The notes below the pieces were generated by a model. That model was not told the origin of the DNA and did no database searches. It saw only the letters and a list, made by a program, of their open reading frames with translations. Below, one piece after another: positions 1-8,288 of a stretch of DNA of 64,000 nt (the stretch's first letter is position 1; each line of letters opens with the position of its first letter). Source of the stretch: Sediminicoccus sp. KRV36 (GTDB lineage: Bacteria; Pseudomonadota; Alphaproteobacteria; Acetobacterales; Acetobacteraceae); contig NZ_CP085081.1 of the NCBI RefSeq assembly GCF_023243115.1, positions 248,001 to 312,000 of the forward strand. Reading direction: 5' to 3'. The position numbers and the translations under genes are program-made.

Positions 1-309
1 GCCCAGCCCCTCAATCTGCCGGAGCTCCTGCGTGGGGGCGCTCAGCGCATCGGCGAAGCTGCCGAAGCGGTCCAGCAGCGCGCGGGCGATGGGCTTGGTA
101 TCCCGCCGCGGCAAGGCGATAAACAATATCATTTCAATGAGTTCATGGTCGAGCAGTGCGGCCGGTCCCGCCTCGATCAGCTTCTGGCGCATGCGGGCGC
201 GGTGGCCCTCCGCGCCCGAAGCCGTGGTGGCGGCCACCGGCGCTGGATCAAACAAGCCACCTGCCTCGGCCAGCCCGCGCTTGCGGCTCAAGGCCACCCC
301 GCCTGGCAC
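1..309 (-). CDS. radC: RadC family protein, amino-terminal part (cut by window edge)
   Basis: The minus strand reads from about 309 (GTG) to the window edge with no stop. The translation includes HRARMRQKLIEAG, then HELIEMILF, KPIARALLDRFGS and QEIRQIEGLG-like text, which is the helical amino-terminal region of RadC/MPN proteins. The JAMM metal-binding domain would lie outside the window. In-frame starts are GTG at 309, GTG at 297 and TTG at 291, and none has a clear ribosome binding site. The gene follows map by about 20 bases on the same strand, a common order in this bacterial group. The family's cellular role is unsettled; a DNA-repair role is the historic label. Confidence 0.75.
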   Translation of the reverse strand, partial: MPGGVALSRKRGLAEAGGLFDPAPVAATTASGAEGHRARMRQKLIEAGPAALLDHELIEMILFIALPRRDTKPIARALLDRFGSFADALSAPTQELRQIEGLG

Positions 310-330
310 ATGAAGGCCGCTGGGCGCCGC

Positions 331-1143
331 TCAGCCGGCAATGGCATAGGGCGGTTTGTGCAGGCTTGCCGGGCTGAGGGTGAAAATCTCGCAGCCCGTC
401 TCGGTGATGCCGATCATATGTTCGAATTGCGCCGAGAGGCTGCGGTCACGCGTCACGGCGGTCCAGCCATCGTCGAGGATCTTCACCTCGGGCCGGCCCG
501 CATTCACCATGGGCTCGATGGTGAAGAACATGCCCGGCGCCAGCTTCGGGCCTTCGCCCGGACGGCCAAAATGCAGCACATTGGGCGGCTCGTGGAATTT
601 CCGGCCAATGCCATGGCCGCAGAAATCCCGGACGATGGAAAAGCGATGCTTCTCGGCGTAGCTCTGGATGGCATGGCCGATATCGCCGAAGCTGTTGCCA
701 GGTTTGGCGGCCGCGATCCCGCGCATCATCGCCTCATAGGTCACATCCATCAGCAGCCGCGCCTTGGTGCTGATCTCACCGACCGCATACATGCGGCTGG
801 TATCGCCGTGCCAGCCATCGAGCAGGGCCGTCACGTCGATGTTCAGGATATCGCCCTCGGCGATGGTCCGCTCCCCCGGAATGCCATGGCACACCACGTG
901 GTTGATCGAGATGCAGGAGGATTTGGTATAGCCCCGGTAGCCGAGCGTGGCAGGCACGGCGCCGCCGGACAGCATGAAATCGTGGCAGAGCTTGTCCAGC
1001 GCGCCGGTGGTGACACCAGGGCGGACATGGGTGGTGATCATGTCCAGGCAGGCAGCGGCCAGGGCGCCCGCGCGGCGTGCCCCGGCGAAATCCTCTGGCG
1101 TGTGACGCGTGATGCGGCGGGATTCGCCGCCTGAATTTTCCAT
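331..1143 (-). CDS. map: Methionine aminopeptidase, type I
   Basis: This cytosolic enzyme removes the initiator methionine from new proteins. The protein is 270 residues from the ATG at 1143. An in-frame TTG at 1167 would add eight residues, but the ATG fits the family start better. The pita-bread metallopeptidase ligands are all visible: D103 (NID), D114 (HGDTS), H177 (CGHGIG), E210 (TIEPM) and E241 (FEHMIGIT). H86 in the CHGIPG motif matches the substrate-contacting histidine. Length and motifs are normal for a bacterial type Ia enzyme without an amino-terminal SH3-binding extension. It lies just upstream of the radC-like gene and is probably co-transcribed with it. Confidence 0.96.
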   Translation of the reverse strand: MENSGGESRRITRHTPEDFAGARRAGALAAACLDMITTHVRPGVTTGALDKLCHDFMLSGGAVPATLGYRGYTKSSCISINHVVCHGIPGERTIAEGDILNIDVTALLDGWHGDTSRMYAVGEISTKARLLMDVTYEAMMRGIAAAKPGNSFGDIGHAIQSYAEKHRFSIVRDFCGHGIGRKFHEPPNVLHFGRPGEGPKLAPGMFFTIEPMVNAGRPEVKILDDGWTAVTRDRSLSAQFEHMIGITETGCEIFTLSPASLHKPPYAIAG

Positions 1144-1206
1144 CTTTCGGGGCCGACCGGTGCTCAATCTGTGATGGAACTAAGATGCGCGCGGGGCGCG
1201 GAAGGT

Positions 1207-2085
1207 TCAACCCGCATTCTCGCCGGCCTTGTATTCCCGGGTTCCCAGCGCCTCCGCCAGCCTGGCATTGGCGCTGCCGGGGCGCGCGGGCTTTTGCTGG
1301 CTGTCATGCGGCGCCCAGCCCGTCATGATCAGGAGCCGCAGCTCCATGCGCAGATCGAGTGCGGCAAAGGCCAAGGGAAACAGCGCTCTGGGCGGGGTGC
1401 GGCGGTCCGCCGCGCGGATCACGTTGCCCTCGCCCGCCGCGCGCAGATCGGCCACCAGGCCCATCGGCGTGCGATATTCCAGCGGCAGCCGGTCCTGATC
1501 CGCCACGGGCAGCGCAAAGCCCGCGCGCTGCAACAACCCCGCCAGGTCCCGCAATTCCGGAAATGGGGCGATGCGAGGTGAGACGCCGCCGCGGGTTTCC
1601 GCCTCGGCCGCCGCCAGCGCCTCGCGCAGGCCTTGCAGCGTGCCGAAGCCGGGCAGGGAGGCCAGGAACAGCCCATCCGGACTGAGCGCCCGGCGCAGCT
1701 GGATCAAGGCGCCCGGCAGGTCATTCACCGCATGCAGACTGAGATTGGCGAGGATCAGGTCAAAGCTGCCCGCCGCGAATGGCAGCCATTCCTCATCACC
1801 GGCGATGGCCAGCCCCCCCGCCTGACGCGCCATGGCTGGCGCCAGGTCCATGGAAACCACGAAGGGAATTCCCCGCGCGGAGAGTGCCGGTGCCACCGCG
1901 CCCCGCCCCCCCACATCCAGGGCGCGGGAAAAGCGCCGCGTGGTGTCATCCAGCCGGTCCAGCAGGAGGGCGGCCGCGGCCTCCAGGATGGGCGCGACCT
2001 GACGCACATGCACAGCCGCGCGCTCCCGCCGAAGGGCGAGCAGCCGGCGGTCGAAGATATCGGGGGCGGTTTCCACCCTTTCCAT
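1207..2085 (-). CDS. SAM-dependent methyltransferase, BioC/NDUFAF5-like
   Basis: The 292-residue protein has a class I SAM-binding core: ALDVGGRGAV near residue 75 (motif I), VSMDLAPAMA (motif II), and FDLILANLSLHAVNDL followed by LSPDGLFLASLPG (motifs IV and V). Placement divergent from the thiol dioxygenase gene and close to comF is typical of the alphaproteobacterial relatives of mitochondrial NDUFAF5, which act on complex I or as BioC-like enzymes. The substrate cannot be told from sequence. The start is the ATG at 2085. The 65-base gap to the plus-strand gene at 2151 must hold both promoters. Confidence 0.82.
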   Translation of the reverse strand: MERVETAPDIFDRRLLALRRERAAVHVRQVAPILEAAAALLLDRLDDTTRRFSRALDVGGRGAVAPALSARGIPFVVSMDLAPAMARQAGGLAIAGDEEWLPFAAGSFDLILANLSLHAVNDLPGALIQLRRALSPDGLFLASLPGFGTLQGLREALAAAEAETRGGVSPRIAPFPELRDLAGLLQRAGFALPVADQDRLPLEYRTPMGLVADLRAAGEGNVIRAADRRTPPRALFPLAFAALDLRMELRLLIMTGWAPHDSQQKPARPGSANARLAEALGTREYKAGENAG

Positions 2086-2150
2086 CTGCGACCGGTGGTG
2101 CTTCGGCGCAAGCGGGACTATCGTTCCAGGGTCCGCAAGGGAGAACGCAG

Positions 2151-2765
2151 ATGAACAACATGGATGTGAAAGCAGCCCGCACCGCCGCCGTGGCCGCCGC
2201 CGTCGGCCGCGTACGCGAGATCGAAAGCAGCATGGGCGTCACCCGCCCGGCGCTGGAAGCCATCAAGGCCGAGCTGATGAGCCTGGCCGCGCAGGAACAT
2301 CTATTCCCGAGCGCCGAATTCCCGTCCCCGCCGAATGGCGAGAAGGGCAGCAACCGCTACCTCCTGCGCGAGGAGGACAACAACCGTTTTGCCCTCTACC
2401 TCAACGCGCTGAACCCGGGCAACGAAACCAAGCCGCATGACCACACCACCTGGGCCGTCGTCGTCGCCGTGGATGGGCAGGAGCTGAACAAGGTCTATGA
2501 GCGCCTGGATGACGGCGCCAACCCCGAGCGCTGCGAGATGCGCGTGCGCGAGGAGATCATGGTGGAGCCCGGCCGTGGCATCTGCCTGATGCCCGAGGAT
2601 ATCCACTCCATCCACACCACCGGCACCCGTCCCACGCGGCATCTGCACATGTATGGGCTGGCGCTGGAGAAGCTGGATGGCCGCCGCGCCTTCGACGACA
2701 AGACGGGCGAGGTCTCCTACTACAACAAGAACTTCATGAAGCCCTCGGCGAGCACGAAGGCCTGA
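2151..2765 (+). CDS. Cysteine dioxygenase-type cupin (thiol dioxygenase)
   Basis: The 204-residue protein carries the cupin ligands of bacterial thiol dioxygenases: HDHTTW near residue 89 supplies two histidines, and the later DIHSIHT stretch near 148 supplies the third. The family oxidises cysteine or 3-mercaptopropionate to the sulfinate with non-haem iron and oxygen in the cytosol. Which thiol is used here is not decidable. The open frame extends upstream to 1779, but the ATG at 2151 follows a GGGAGA ribosome binding site and lies outside the divergent methyltransferase gene. The stop overlaps the start of the rhodanese gene by one base (TGATG), so the two are translationally coupled and probably work in one sulfur pathway. 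Confidence 0.85.
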   Translation: MNNMDVKAARTAAVAAAVGRVREIESSMGVTRPALEAIKAELMSLAAQEHLFPSAEFPSPPNGEKGSNRYLLREEDNNRFALYLNALNPGNETKPHDHTTWAVVVAVDGQELNKVYERLDDGANPERCEMRVREEIMVEPGRGICLMPEDIHSIHTTGTRPTRHLHMYGLALEKLDGRRAFDDKTGEVSYYNKNFMKPSASTKA

Positions 2766-4315
2766 TGTCCTCCGTCACTTCGGTTGGCATCACGCCGGCC
2801 ACGCTCAAGGCTTGGATTTCCGCGGGTTCGGAGCTCGCCATCCTCGATGCGCGTGAGGAGGGCGAGTTCGGCCATGGGCACCTGTTCTGGGCGGTGCCCT
2901 GCCCCTTGTCCAAAAAGGAATTGCGTGCCCGCGCGCTGCTGCCCCGCCAGGCCACCCGCGTGGTCTGCGTGGATGGCGGCGAGGGCCATGCGGCCAAGCT
3001 TGCGGCCTGGCTCAGCTCCATTGGCTACACGGATGTGCATGTGCTGCAGGGCGGCACGCCGGCCTGGGCGGCGGCGGGCTATGTGGTCTTTACCGGCGTG
3101 CATGTGCCCTCCAAGGCCTTCGGCGAATGGGCCGAGCATCATTACGGCACGGAAAGCGTGGACCCGGCCGAATTGCAGGCCATGAAGGATTCCGGGCAGG
3201 ACATGGTCATCCTGGACAGCCGGCCCATGGATGAATTCGTGAAGATGACCATCCCGGGCGCGCTGAATGTGCCGGGTGGCGAATTGGCCTATCGCATCGG
3301 TGACCTGGTGCCCAAGGCCGGGACCACCATCGTGATCAATTGCGCCGGCCGCACACGCAGCATCATGGGCGCCGAAAGCCTGCGTCGCGCCGGCGTTCCC
3401 AACCGGATCGTGGCGTTGCGCAACGGCACCATGGGCTGGGAATTGGCGGGCTTTCAGTGTGAACGTGGCGTTACCCGCAGCTACCCGGCCGGGACGCCGG
3501 CCAGTGCCGCACTCGCGCTGCAACGCGCCAGCTCCTTCGCTGCCGAGAATGGCGTGAAGCTGATCAGCCGCACGGCCGCCCTTGCCATGCTGGCCGATGA
3601 CAGCCGCACCACATACGGCCTCGATGTGCGCGCGGCCGATGAGTACACGGCCGGCCGTATCCATGGCTTTCGCCATGCCCCCGGCGGTCAGCTGGTGCAG
3701 GCGACGGATCAATGGATCGCCGTGCGCGGCGCCCGCGTGATCCTGGCCGATGACGACACGGTGCGCGCGCGGATGTCCGGCGCCTGGCTGCGCCAGATGG
3801 GCGGCTGGGAAGTCTATGTGGTGCAAGGCGCCCTGGACGGCCCGCTGGAGACCGGCCCCTGGAAGCCGGTGGCGCCCGAGGTCCCGCAGATGCCGACCGT
3901 GGCTCCGCAGGCGCTGGCCGCCGAAACCGGGGTGACAGTGGTGAATCTGGCTCTCTCCATGCATCACCGGGCCGGCCACATCCCCGGCTCCATCTGGGCG
4001 GTGCGCGGCCGGTTGCCGCCACTTTCGGGCCCGGTGGTGGTGGTGTCCCCCGACCCCTGGCTCGCCCATCTGGCGGCGGCTGAAATTCCCGGCGCGCGTG
4101 TTCTGGAAGGCGGGCTGGCCGCTTGGCGCAAGGCCGGGCTGCCGGTGGTGAGCGACCGCACGACCCCGCCGGATGAGGCCTGCGTGGACTGGTATCTGCG
4201 CCCTTATGACCGCAACTCCGGCATCGAGGCCGCCATGCACGCCTATCTCTCCTGGGAGATTGATCTGGTGCACGAGGTGGCGCGCGACGGCGATGCGCGG
4301 TTCGGCGCCTGGTAA
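2765..4315 (+). CDS. Four-domain rhodanese-related sulfurtransferase
   Basis: The 516-residue protein contains four rhodanese-like units, roughly at residues 8-112, 130-235, 262-365 and 380-465, each ending in a GG/GxxxW-type segment such as VLQGGTPAW and VLEGGLAAW. The catalytic loop position holds C68 in unit 1 (CVDGGEG, without the usual arginine), C193 in unit 2 (CAGRTRS, a complete active loop), an Asp-rich ADDDTVR in unit 3 and Ser in unit 4 (VVSPDPW). Only unit 2 therefore looks fully competent, with units 3 and 4 probably structural. Coupling to the thiol dioxygenase upstream suggests handling of sulfane sulfur released during thiol oxidation. This pairing is an inference. Confidence 0.88.
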   Translation: MSSVTSVGITPATLKAWISAGSELAILDAREEGEFGHGHLFWAVPCPLSKKELRARALLPRQATRVVCVDGGEGHAAKLAAWLSSIGYTDVHVLQGGTPAWAAAGYVVFTGVHVPSKAFGEWAEHHYGTESVDPAELQAMKDSGQDMVILDSRPMDEFVKMTIPGALNVPGGELAYRIGDLVPKAGTTIVINCAGRTRSIMGAESLRRAGVPNRIVALRNGTMGWELAGFQCERGVTRSYPAGTPASAALALQRASSFAAENGVKLISRTAALAMLADDSRTTYGLDVRAADEYTAGRIHGFRHAPGGQLVQATDQWIAVRGARVILADDDTVRARMSGAWLRQMGGWEVYVVQGALDGPLETGPWKPVAPEVPQMPTVAPQALAAETGVTVVNLALSMHHRAGHIPGSIWAVRGRLPPLSGPVVVVSPDPWLAHLAAAEIPGARVLEGGLAAWRKAGLPVVSDRTTPPDEACVDWYLRPYDRNSGIEAAMHAYLSWEIDLVHEVARDGDARFGAW

Positions 4316-4395
4316 CCGCGCCCGATGACCGAAGTGCGGCTTCGCATGAAGGTCTGAATCGGCCGCGCAGCCTTTTCAAAAGATTGGGCGGCGGC

Positions 4396-5130
4396 ATGCT
4401 CGACGCCTTGCTGCCGCCCACCTGCCTCACCTGCGAGGCGCCGGTGGGCATACAGGGCGGCCAATGCCCTGCCTGCTTCACCCGCCTCGCCTTCGTGACC
4501 GCGCCGCTTTGCGACCGCTGCGGCGTGCCCTTCCCGCATGGCGGGGCGGGCATTCCGCATCTGGAGACGCTGTGGTGCGAGGCCTGCGTCACCGCGCCCC
4601 CCGCCTTCACCGCGGCCCGCGCGGCGCTGCGCTATGATGAGGGCGCAAAGGCCCTGATCCTGCCCTTCAAGCATCGGGATCGGACGGAACTCGCCGCACC
4701 GCTGGCCCGCCACATGGCGCGGGCGGGCGCGGAATTGCTGCGGGCGGCCGATCTTCTGGTTCCGGTGCCGTTGCATCGGTGGCGCCTGTTCCGCAGGCGC
4801 CACAATCAGGCCGCCTTGCTGGCGGCCCGGCTGGCGCGGCTCTCCGGCAAGCGGCACGCACCCATGCTGCTGCGCCGGCAACGCGCCACGGCGCCGCTGG
4901 GCGAATTCAGTGCGCGGGAACGGGAAGCCATGCTGGAGGGCGCCTTTGCCCTGGCACCAGGGGCCGCCGCGCAGCTGCGCGGCCGGCGCGTCCTGCTGGT
5001 TGACGATGTCCTGACCAGCGGCGCCACGGCGGATGCCTGTGCGCGCATCCTGCTCGGCGGCGGTGCTGCCCAGGTGATGGTCCTGGCCGCGGCGCGCGTG
5101 CCGGATCCGCGAATCGAAAGGCCGCGCTGA
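4396..5130 (+). CDS. comF: ComF family phosphoribosyltransferase-like protein
   Basis: The amino-terminal third has the four-cysteine-pair metal-binding pattern of ComF (CLTCEAP, CPAC, CDRCGVPF, CEAC). The carboxy-terminal domain has the type I phosphoribosyltransferase loop VLLVDDVLTSGAT. It is 244 residues from the ATG at 4396; an in-frame TTG at 4384 would add four. ComF proteins assist DNA uptake in naturally competent bacteria, but the biochemical activity is not settled. The gene lies in the conserved block with the methyltransferase and grxC, although it is separated from the former by the two sulfur genes. Confidence 0.9.
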   Translation: MLDALLPPTCLTCEAPVGIQGGQCPACFTRLAFVTAPLCDRCGVPFPHGGAGIPHLETLWCEACVTAPPAFTAARAALRYDEGAKALILPFKHRDRTELAAPLARHMARAGAELLRAADLLVPVPLHRWRLFRRRHNQAALLAARLARLSGKRHAPMLLRRQRATAPLGEFSAREREAMLEGAFALAPGAAAQLRGRRVLLVDDVLTSGATADACARILLGGGAAQVMVLAAARVPDPRIERPR

Positions 5131-5214
5131 GCGATGTAATTCCGCTTGCCGGCGTTAATCTTTCCGCAACTCAGACCCCGCATTCTGCCACCGCAACAGA
5201 ATGGAGCAGGGGCC

Positions 5215-5421
5215 ATGCCCTTCGACGGAAATCCCATGGGTGGTCTCGGCGGCCGTCTCAGCCACCGTTTCGACGTGGACAGCACGAGGCCTACCACGCA
5301 GAACAGCCCACTCTTTGGCATGGATGGTGCGGAATGGCAGGGCTTTTTCTTTGCCCTGACCGGCCTGCTCGCCATGGTCCTTGGCATCGGCGCCGTGGTG
5401 CTTTCCACCATCGGCCCCTGA
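5215..5421 (+). CDS. Small single-pass membrane protein, unknown
   Basis: A 68-residue frame starts at the ATG at 5215 behind a good GGAG ribosome binding site. The polar amino-terminal part (MPFDGNPMGGLGG) is followed by one hydrophobic segment, GFFFALTGLLAMVLGIGAVV, near residues 44-64, and a four-residue tail. It lies between comF and grxC in the same direction. No family is recognised. Strong start context and neighbour spacing argue that it is real. Confidence 0.6.
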   Translation: MPFDGNPMGGLGGRLSHRFDVDSTRPTTQNSPLFGMDGAEWQGFFFALTGLLAMVLGIGAVVLSTIGP

Positions 5422-5461
5422 TCCGCTTGACGGCGGCGCCGGGTCACGGCGTATTGCGCAG

Positions 5462-5719
5462 ATGGCCCAGATCGAGATCTACACCACCGCCTTCTGCCCC
5501 TATTGCGATCGCGCAAGGGCGCTCCTGACCAAACGGGGTGCCACCTTCGAGGAATTCGACGCGCCGCATGGCAGCCAGGCCCGCAAGGACGCCATCGCCC
5601 GCTCGGGCGGGCGGACGAGCGTGCCGCAGATTTTCATCAATGGTCAGGCCATCGGTGGCTCCGATGACCTCGTGGCACTCGACCGCGCGGGCAAGCTCGA
5701 AGCGATGCTGGCGGGCTGA
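5462..5719 (+). CDS. grxC: Glutaredoxin 3 (dithiol)
   Basis: The 85-residue protein is a complete glutaredoxin fold with the dithiol active site CPYC at residues 12-15, the cis-proline segment TSVPQIFI and the glutathione-binding GGSDDL motif. It reduces disulfides and glutathione mixed disulfides in the cytosol. The open frame runs upstream to 5381, but MAQIEIYTT at 5462 is the family's normal start. It sits between the small membrane protein and DUF1178. The nitrilase-like gene often found between grxC and DUF1178 in relatives is absent. Confidence 0.95.
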   Translation: MAQIEIYTTAFCPYCDRARALLTKRGATFEEFDAPHGSQARKDAIARSGGRTSVPQIFINGQAIGGSDDLVALDRAGKLEAMLAG

Positions 5720-5825
5720 GGGGCCACCTCCGGGCGGGCAGCCCCTCGCAATCCGCCTGCCGCTTCCCATGTGACGACTCAGCGTCACGGCCCGATCACC
5801 TCAGGGCCGGCAAAGGTTTTCCGGG

Positions 5826-6320
5826 ATGATCCGCTTTTCGCTTCGCTGCCAGAACGGCCATAAATTCGAGACCTGGTTCAAGGACGGCGCCGCCCATGAG
5901 CGCATGGCGGCCGCCGGCCTGCTGGAATGCCCGGTGTGCGGCGATACCCACGTCACCAAGGCGCTCATGGCGCCGGCCATCAAGAAGGCGCGCGGCGTGA
6001 AGGGCCGGGCTGAGGCACCGCCGGCCGAATTGCCCGCATCCCCGCCCAAGCCGCCCGAACCCGATACCGAGGCCCCGCGCCTGGCTGCCGGCCCCATGCC
6101 CGCGCAGATCGTCGCCCTGTTGCAGCGCATGCGCAGCGAGGTGGAGAAAAGCTGCGAGAACATGGGCAAGGATTTCGCCAAGGAAGCCCGCCGAATCCAT
6201 GAAGGCGAGGCCGAGCCCCGCGGCATCTACGGCGAAGCGACGGAATCGGAAACCGAGGCCCTGCGCGAGGACGGCATCGAGGTGGCGCGCCTCCCCTGGG
6301 TCCCGCGCGCCGATGGGTGA
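5826..6320 (+). CDS. DUF1178 family protein
   Basis: The 164-residue protein starts MIRFSLRCQNGHKFETWF and has two cysteine pairs, RCQNGH and CPVCG, forming a probable zinc ribbon. A Pro-rich linker (about residues 65-92) follows, then a conserved carboxy-terminal part with RIHEGEAEPRGIYGEAT and IEVARLPWVP. This pattern identifies the DUF1178 family, a conserved alpha/betaproteobacterial protein of unknown function. It precedes the CbpA gene by 27 bases in the same direction. Confidence 0.9.
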   Translation: MIRFSLRCQNGHKFETWFKDGAAHERMAAAGLLECPVCGDTHVTKALMAPAIKKARGVKGRAEAPPAELPASPPKPPEPDTEAPRLAAGPMPAQIVALLQRMRSEVEKSCENMGKDFAKEARRIHEGEAEPRGIYGEATESETEALREDGIEVARLPWVPRADG

Positions 6321-6347
6321 TAGAATGGCGTCCTGAAGGAGCCATCC

Positions 6348-7268
6348 ATGGCCGAAGACCCCTACAAGACTCTGGGCATCGCACGCGATGCCTCGCCCGA
6401 AGCGATCAAGGCTGCCTATCGCAAGCTGGCGCGCAAGCACCACCCCGACCTGAACCCTGGCAAGCCCGAGGCCGAGGCCCGCTTCAAGGCCGTCTCCGCC
6501 GCCAATGACCTGCTGAGCGACCCGGAGAAGCGCGCCCGCTTCGACCGCGGCGAAATTGATGCCGAAGGCCAGGAGCAACGCCCGGCCGGCGGCTATCGCC
6601 ACCAGGCGGAGCAACCCCAGGGCGAGAAATATGGCGCGCGCTACGGCCAGCGCCCGGAGGCGGAGGTCTTCGAGGACCTCTTCGCCGATATCTTCGAGCA
6701 GCGCCGCCGTGCCGAGACCGGCCCCCGCCGTGGCCGTGATGAATCGTACCGCCTGGCTGTGCCGTTCCTGCACGCCGTGGCGGGCGCCACCGAAACGCTC
6801 ACCTTGCCCGATGGCCGCAGCCTCAGCGTGAAGATCCCCCCCGGGGTCGAGAGCGGCCAGGTCCTGCGGCTGCGCGGCCAGGGCGGCCCGGGGCGCAATG
6901 GCGGGCCGGCCGGCGATGCGCTGATCGAGCTGGATGTCGCCTCCGACAAGCTGTGCCGGCGGGAAGGCATGGACCTGCACCTGGAATTGCCGGTGAGCGT
7001 GCAGGAGGCGGTTCTCGGTGGGCCCGTCCTGGTCCCCACCCCCGGCGGCCCGCTGCGCGTCACTCTGCCGGCAGGCAGTGATGCGGGCCGGCAGATCAGG
7101 CTTCGTGGCAAGGGCATCGCGGCACATGGCAAGCGTGAAGCGGGGGATTTGTTCCTGACGCTGCGCATCGTGATCGGCACGGCGGATGAAGCGCTGAAAG
7201 CCTTCCTGCGCGACTGGAAGCCGGAACATCCGCAAGACCCCCGCGCCGGGCTGGAGGCATCGGCATGA
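6348..7268 (+). CDS. cbpA: DnaJ-type co-chaperone, CbpA-like
   Basis: The 306-residue protein has an amino-terminal J domain with the HPD motif at residues 32-34, a linker rich in Gln/Glu, and two substrate-binding beta domains (KIPPGVESGQVLRLRGQG; TLPAGSDAGRQIRLRGKG). The cysteine-rich zinc finger of DnaJ is missing, which makes this a class II (CbpA-like) protein. It stimulates the Hsp70 ATPase. An AAGGAG site lies just upstream of the ATG at 6348. The stop overlaps the next start as ATGA, coupling it to its modulator CbpM. Confidence 0.92.
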   Translation: MAEDPYKTLGIARDASPEAIKAAYRKLARKHHPDLNPGKPEAEARFKAVSAANDLLSDPEKRARFDRGEIDAEGQEQRPAGGYRHQAEQPQGEKYGARYGQRPEAEVFEDLFADIFEQRRRAETGPRRGRDESYRLAVPFLHAVAGATETLTLPDGRSLSVKIPPGVESGQVLRLRGQGGPGRNGGPAGDALIELDVASDKLCRREGMDLHLELPVSVQEAVLGGPVLVPTPGGPLRVTLPAGSDAGRQIRLRGKGIAAHGKREAGDLFLTLRIVIGTADEALKAFLRDWKPEHPQDPRAGLEASA

Positions 7269-7531
7269 TCACGCTCGATATCCTCTGCGCGCGTTTCTCC
7301 ACGCTCCGCCTGGAAGATCTGCAGGGCTGGATCGCGGAGGGCCATGTGCGCCCGGACCGTGCGGCGGGCGACCTGGTGTTCACCGAGCTGGATGTCGAGC
7401 GTGTGCGCCTCATCCTCGAATTGCGTGACGAGATGGCGGTGAATGAGGAAGCGCTGCCCGTGGTGCTCTCGCTGCTGGACCAGCTCTATGAGTTGCGGCG
7501 AAGGCTGCGGGCGATGGGCGTGGAACCCTGA
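7265..7531 (+). CDS. cbpM: Chaperone modulator CbpM
   Basis: The 88-residue protein is predicted to be helical and matches CbpM in size and pattern (LEDLQGWIAEGHVRP, ELDVERVRLILELRDEM, VLSLLDQLYELRRRL). CbpM binds the J domain of CbpA and blocks its action on DnaK. The four-base overlap with cbpA is typical of the pair. A GC hairpin at 7536 follows the stop. Confidence 0.88.
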   Translation: MITLDILCARFSTLRLEDLQGWIAEGHVRPDRAAGDLVFTELDVERVRLILELRDEMAVNEEALPVVLSLLDQLYELRRRLRAMGVEP

Positions 7532-7535
7532 CCGG

Positions 7536-7555
7536 CGGGCCGGCGCCGCGGCCCG
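7536..7555 (+). terminator. Candidate terminator after cbpA-cbpM
   Basis: CGGGCC at 7536-7541 pairs perfectly with GGCCCG at 7550-7555 across an eight-base loop. It is followed by ATTATTGAATTT rather than a clean T run, so termination is plausible but not strong. The convergent TetR gene ends at 7580. Confidence 0.4.
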
Positions 7556-7579
7556 ATTATTGAATTTGAGGCACCCGGA

Positions 7580-8236
7580 TCAGGCGAGTTTGTGCAGGAA
7601 GCGATCCACCGCCGCTTCGATCACCGGCGTCACATCCTCGGGCACGGGCAGGTGGTAGATGAAGCGCCGGATGCCGAGATAGATGATGCCGCCATGCAGG
7701 TTCCAGAGGTCTTCGGCCTGCGGCGCCCAGCGGCCGGCAGCCTCGGCGGCCACCTCCTCGCGCATGGGGGCCAGCAGCAATTCGCTGAGATGCTCAAGGT
7801 AGCGGCGATTCAGCGCGTCACCGTCGAGGCCGGCCCACATGAAGATGCGCATCCACTCATAGGTGAAGATGGCCTGGGTGTATTCGCCATAGAAGCGGCA
7901 AAGCCGGGCGCGCAGCGGCAAGCTGCGATCCCGCAGATCCTCGAGCCAATGCGGCGCGATGCGGCCCAGATAGACGTGCTCGAACACCGCCTCGCGCAGT
8001 TCGGCCTTGCTCGCGAAATACTTGTAGAGCAGCGCCTGCGTGACGCCCGCACGCTTCGCCAGATCGCGGGTTGAGCCGCCAAAGCCGACCTCCGCGAAGT
8101 AGCCGGCGGCGGCGCGAATGATCTCCTCCCGCCGGGCGGGCGCGTCGAGGCGGCGGCGCGTGATGCTGCCCTCCACGGGGCGTTCCTCCGGGTTGTCGCC
8201 GCGCATCCTGGCATCATCCAGCGTGGCTTGACACAT
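7580..8236 (-). CDS. TetR family transcriptional regulator
   Basis: The 218-residue protein has an amino-terminal TetR helix-turn-helix (EEIIRAAAGYFAEVGFGG, then STRDLAKRAGVTQALLYKYF) followed by a helical ligand-binding domain. It is divergent from the molybdenum hydroxylase genes with about 50 bases between them. A palindrome sits in this gap, so it is probably the local repressor of the hydroxylase-TRAP operon. The ligand is unknown. The start could instead be the internal ATG at 8206, ten codons downstream, since the first residues (MCQATLDDAR) look non-conserved. Confidence 0.88.
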   Translation of the reverse strand: MCQATLDDARMRGDNPEERPVEGSITRRRLDAPARREEIIRAAAGYFAEVGFGGSTRDLAKRAGVTQALLYKYFASKAELREAVFEHVYLGRIAPHWLEDLRDRSLPLRARLCRFYGEYTQAIFTYEWMRIFMWAGLDGDALNRRYLEHLSELLLAPMREEVAAEAAGRWAPQAEDLWNLHGGIIYLGIRRFIYHLPVPEDVTPVIEAAVDRFLHKLA

Positions 8237-8262
8237 GATGGGGTCTGGTGATCATTTGATCA
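8228..8262 (+). promoter_or_regulatory. Candidate promoter and TetR operator between divergent genes
   Basis: A perfect -35 hexamer TTGACA lies at 8228-8233. The near-perfect palindrome TGATCATTTGATCA lies at 8249-8262, where a -10 box would fall. No good -10 match is visible. Overlap of a palindrome with the -10 region in a TetR/target divergent gap is the classic repressor arrangement, but binding is inferred. Confidence 0.45.
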
Positions 8263-8288
8263 ACAAGACCAAGACCAGGGAAACGTTC

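Noticed and set aside
2720..4273. 517-codon open frame on the minus strand opposite the rhodanese gene
   Set aside because: It mirrors the rhodanese codons, is rich in His/Arg/Gly/Ala without a fold-like pattern, and has no ribosome binding site. High-GC DNA gives such long antisense frames.
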